Origin: Pseudomonadales bacterium
Lineage (GTDB): Bacteria; Pseudomonadota; Gammaproteobacteria; Pseudomonadales; Azotimanducaceae
Length of the DNA: 5,802 bases
Assembly (NCBI GenBank): GCA_007128525.1
Contig: SKXG01000416.1
Span: 1-5,802 of the forward strand
Reading direction: 5' to 3'
The translations under genes were made by a program, and so were the position numbers. Position 1 is the stretch's first letter. The number at the start of each line of letters is the position of its first letter. The notes under the pieces are model-generated. The model did no database searches. It was not told the DNA's origin and saw nothing but the letters and a program-made list of their open reading frames with translations. Below, one piece after another: positions 4,831 through 5,802 of the stretch.

Positions 4831-5802
4831 GCGCTTAACAATACATAGCCGACCCCGCGTTGATCCAGCCAGGCGTGCGCGAAAGCCTGTCTTGGGTACT
4901 GGCGGCGCACCTTGGCAGGGGCATCAGCTGCGGGATCCATGACGCTGACATGTTCGTGACTGAGGCCCGTCAGCAATAACAGGTGCCCGGCACTGGACCG
5001 CATCGGTGCACCGGGGAGCATGTCGGCCGCGAAGCGGATGCTGGCAATGATTGGCAGTCCGGCATTCAGCAATGGCGCGGCCTCGTCAAGGCTGCAGAAG
5101 GTTTCCAGGCCGCCGTACAGGCCGATCCTGGCGGCGCCGTAGATGGCCATGGGCCAGACGCCGTACATACCGCTGGCGGCATGGTGCAACATCCGGCAGG
5201 CGTTATCGAGGTCGATCTGGATGCCCTGAGCGGCCGCCAGCATGGCCAGGCTGGTTGGCCCGCAGATCCGCTTGGCCAGCTCGGCGGATGCCTGGTGCTG
5301 ACTGATGGCGACGGGCAGGCGCAGTTCTGATGTCAGCGCCTCGCCCGCAAGTGCGTCCAGACTGGTCGGCCTCGTGCTAATGTTGAGCAGATAATTCTTC
5401 GGCAGCGCACCACAGAGAACCCGGATCCGCAGTCGCGGTGCCTGCAGCGGCGCCGTACTGACCCAGTAATCCAGATCACTACGGACGTGGCCAATGCGTT
5501 CCTGCCAGCAGTGATCGGGCCGGGCCCGCATCTGATTTGCGGCCGGGCCGATAGGCGCCAGCCAACGCGGTGCTGCGGCGGGGTCTTTGGCATCGTGCAG
5601 GCAGAATTGATACTGCCAGGGTCCGCTGTCGCGCTGGCAGAAGCTGGGCACCAGAACCTGTCCGGCTGCTACGGGCGGCAGCTCGATATCGGCCTGGAAG
5701 CCGGCCGGACCAAGGTTTTGCCAGTTCAGGTGTCCGCTGACCGGGAGCGGATAACGGTCTGCCAGGCTGCCTTGGCCAAAGCGCCATTGTCGGTGCCCGC
5801 CA
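4827..5802 (-). CDS. C39-family (papain-like) cysteine peptidase-like protein, N-terminus outside window
   Basis: The frame is open from the right edge (first full codon 5799-5801) to TGA 4827-4829, giving 324 visible residues. A GTG at 5649-5651 could be taken as a start, but the 50 residues before it read as normal protein (for example AGFQADIELPPVAAG) and contain no stop. The true start is therefore beyond the window. In visible numbering the C-terminal half (about 160-324) resembles Peptidase_C39_2. ICGPTSLAML at 179-188 gives Cys180 as nucleophile, AGHLLLLTG at 271-279 gives His273, and VMDPAAD at 287-293 gives Asp289. Gln168 or Gln170 may form the oxyanion hole. The first half is a beta-rich domain of unknown role. 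There is no ABC transporter part, so it is not a bacteriocin-exporting C39 protein. Whether it is secreted cannot be judged without the N-terminus. Its stop overlaps the small membrane protein gene as ATGA. Confidence 0.82.
   Translation of the reverse strand, partial: GGHRQWRFGQGSLADRYPLPVSGHLNWQNLGPAGFQADIELPPVAAGQVLVPSFCQRDSGPWQYQFCLHDAKDPAAAPRWLAPIGPAANQMRARPDHCWQERIGHVRSDLDYWVSTAPLQAPRLRIRVLCGALPKNYLLNISTRPTSLDALAGEALTSELRLPVAISQHQASAELAKRICGPTSLAMLAAAQGIQIDLDNACRMLHHAASGMYGVWPMAIYGAARIGLYGGLETFCSLDEAAPLLNAGLPIIASIRFAADMLPGAPMRSSAGHLLLLTGLSHEHVSVMDPAADAPAKVRRQYPRQAFAHAWLDQRGVGYVLLSA

Noticed and set aside
5479..5787. A 102-codon minus-strand frame near the right edge
   Set aside because: It overlaps the continuing C39 frame, which carries the coherent protein sequence. 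This frame is Arg/Pro-rich shadow sequence.
4827..5802. A bacteriocin-processing ABC transporter with a C39 domain
   Set aside because: The Cys/His/Asp motifs sit at the C-terminal end and the gene stops soon after, with no transmembrane or ABC ATPase domains.

Overview
The window looks like a stretch of a gammaproteobacterial chromosome. It is GC-rich and very densely coded, with bacterial-style operon packing. Close relatives are suggested by a RimJ-like acetyltransferase and a proteobacterial-type Ddl ATP-grasp enzyme. The genus cannot be named from the sequence alone. Only about 38 bases lie outside recognisable genes: 27 at the convergent junction on the left and 11 inside the operon.

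Layout: the left edge (2-190, plus strand) is the last 62 codons of a sensor histidine kinase, including the end of its ATP-binding domain. Everything else is on the minus strand and reads right to left as one six-gene block: a C39-type cysteine peptidase-like protein (4827-5802, N-terminus beyond the window), a 90-residue protein with two membrane segments (4558-4830), a RimJ/RimL-type GNAT acetyltransferase (4016-4561), an S9-family prolyl-oligopeptidase-like serine peptidase (2076-4004), a D-alanine--D-alanine ligase-type ATP-grasp enzyme (1102-2079) and an epoxide-hydrolase-like alpha/beta hydrolase (218-1105).

Four of the five junctions in this block are 4-base start/stop overlaps (three ATGA, one GTGA) and the fifth is an 11-base gap. 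This is strong evidence for one transcript with coupled translation. The promoter must lie to the right of the window.

Working together (inference): the block combines an enzyme family that makes peptide bonds (ATP-grasp), two that break them (S9 and C39), an N-acetyltransferase, a hydrolase and a small membrane protein, with no cell-wall genes in sight. That is compatible with a little-known peptide synthesis, modification or turnover pathway. It could also be a set of housekeeping enzymes that happen to be co-transcribed, and no single gene here is exotic by family. No RNA genes, mobile elements, CRISPR arrays or convincing terminators were seen.
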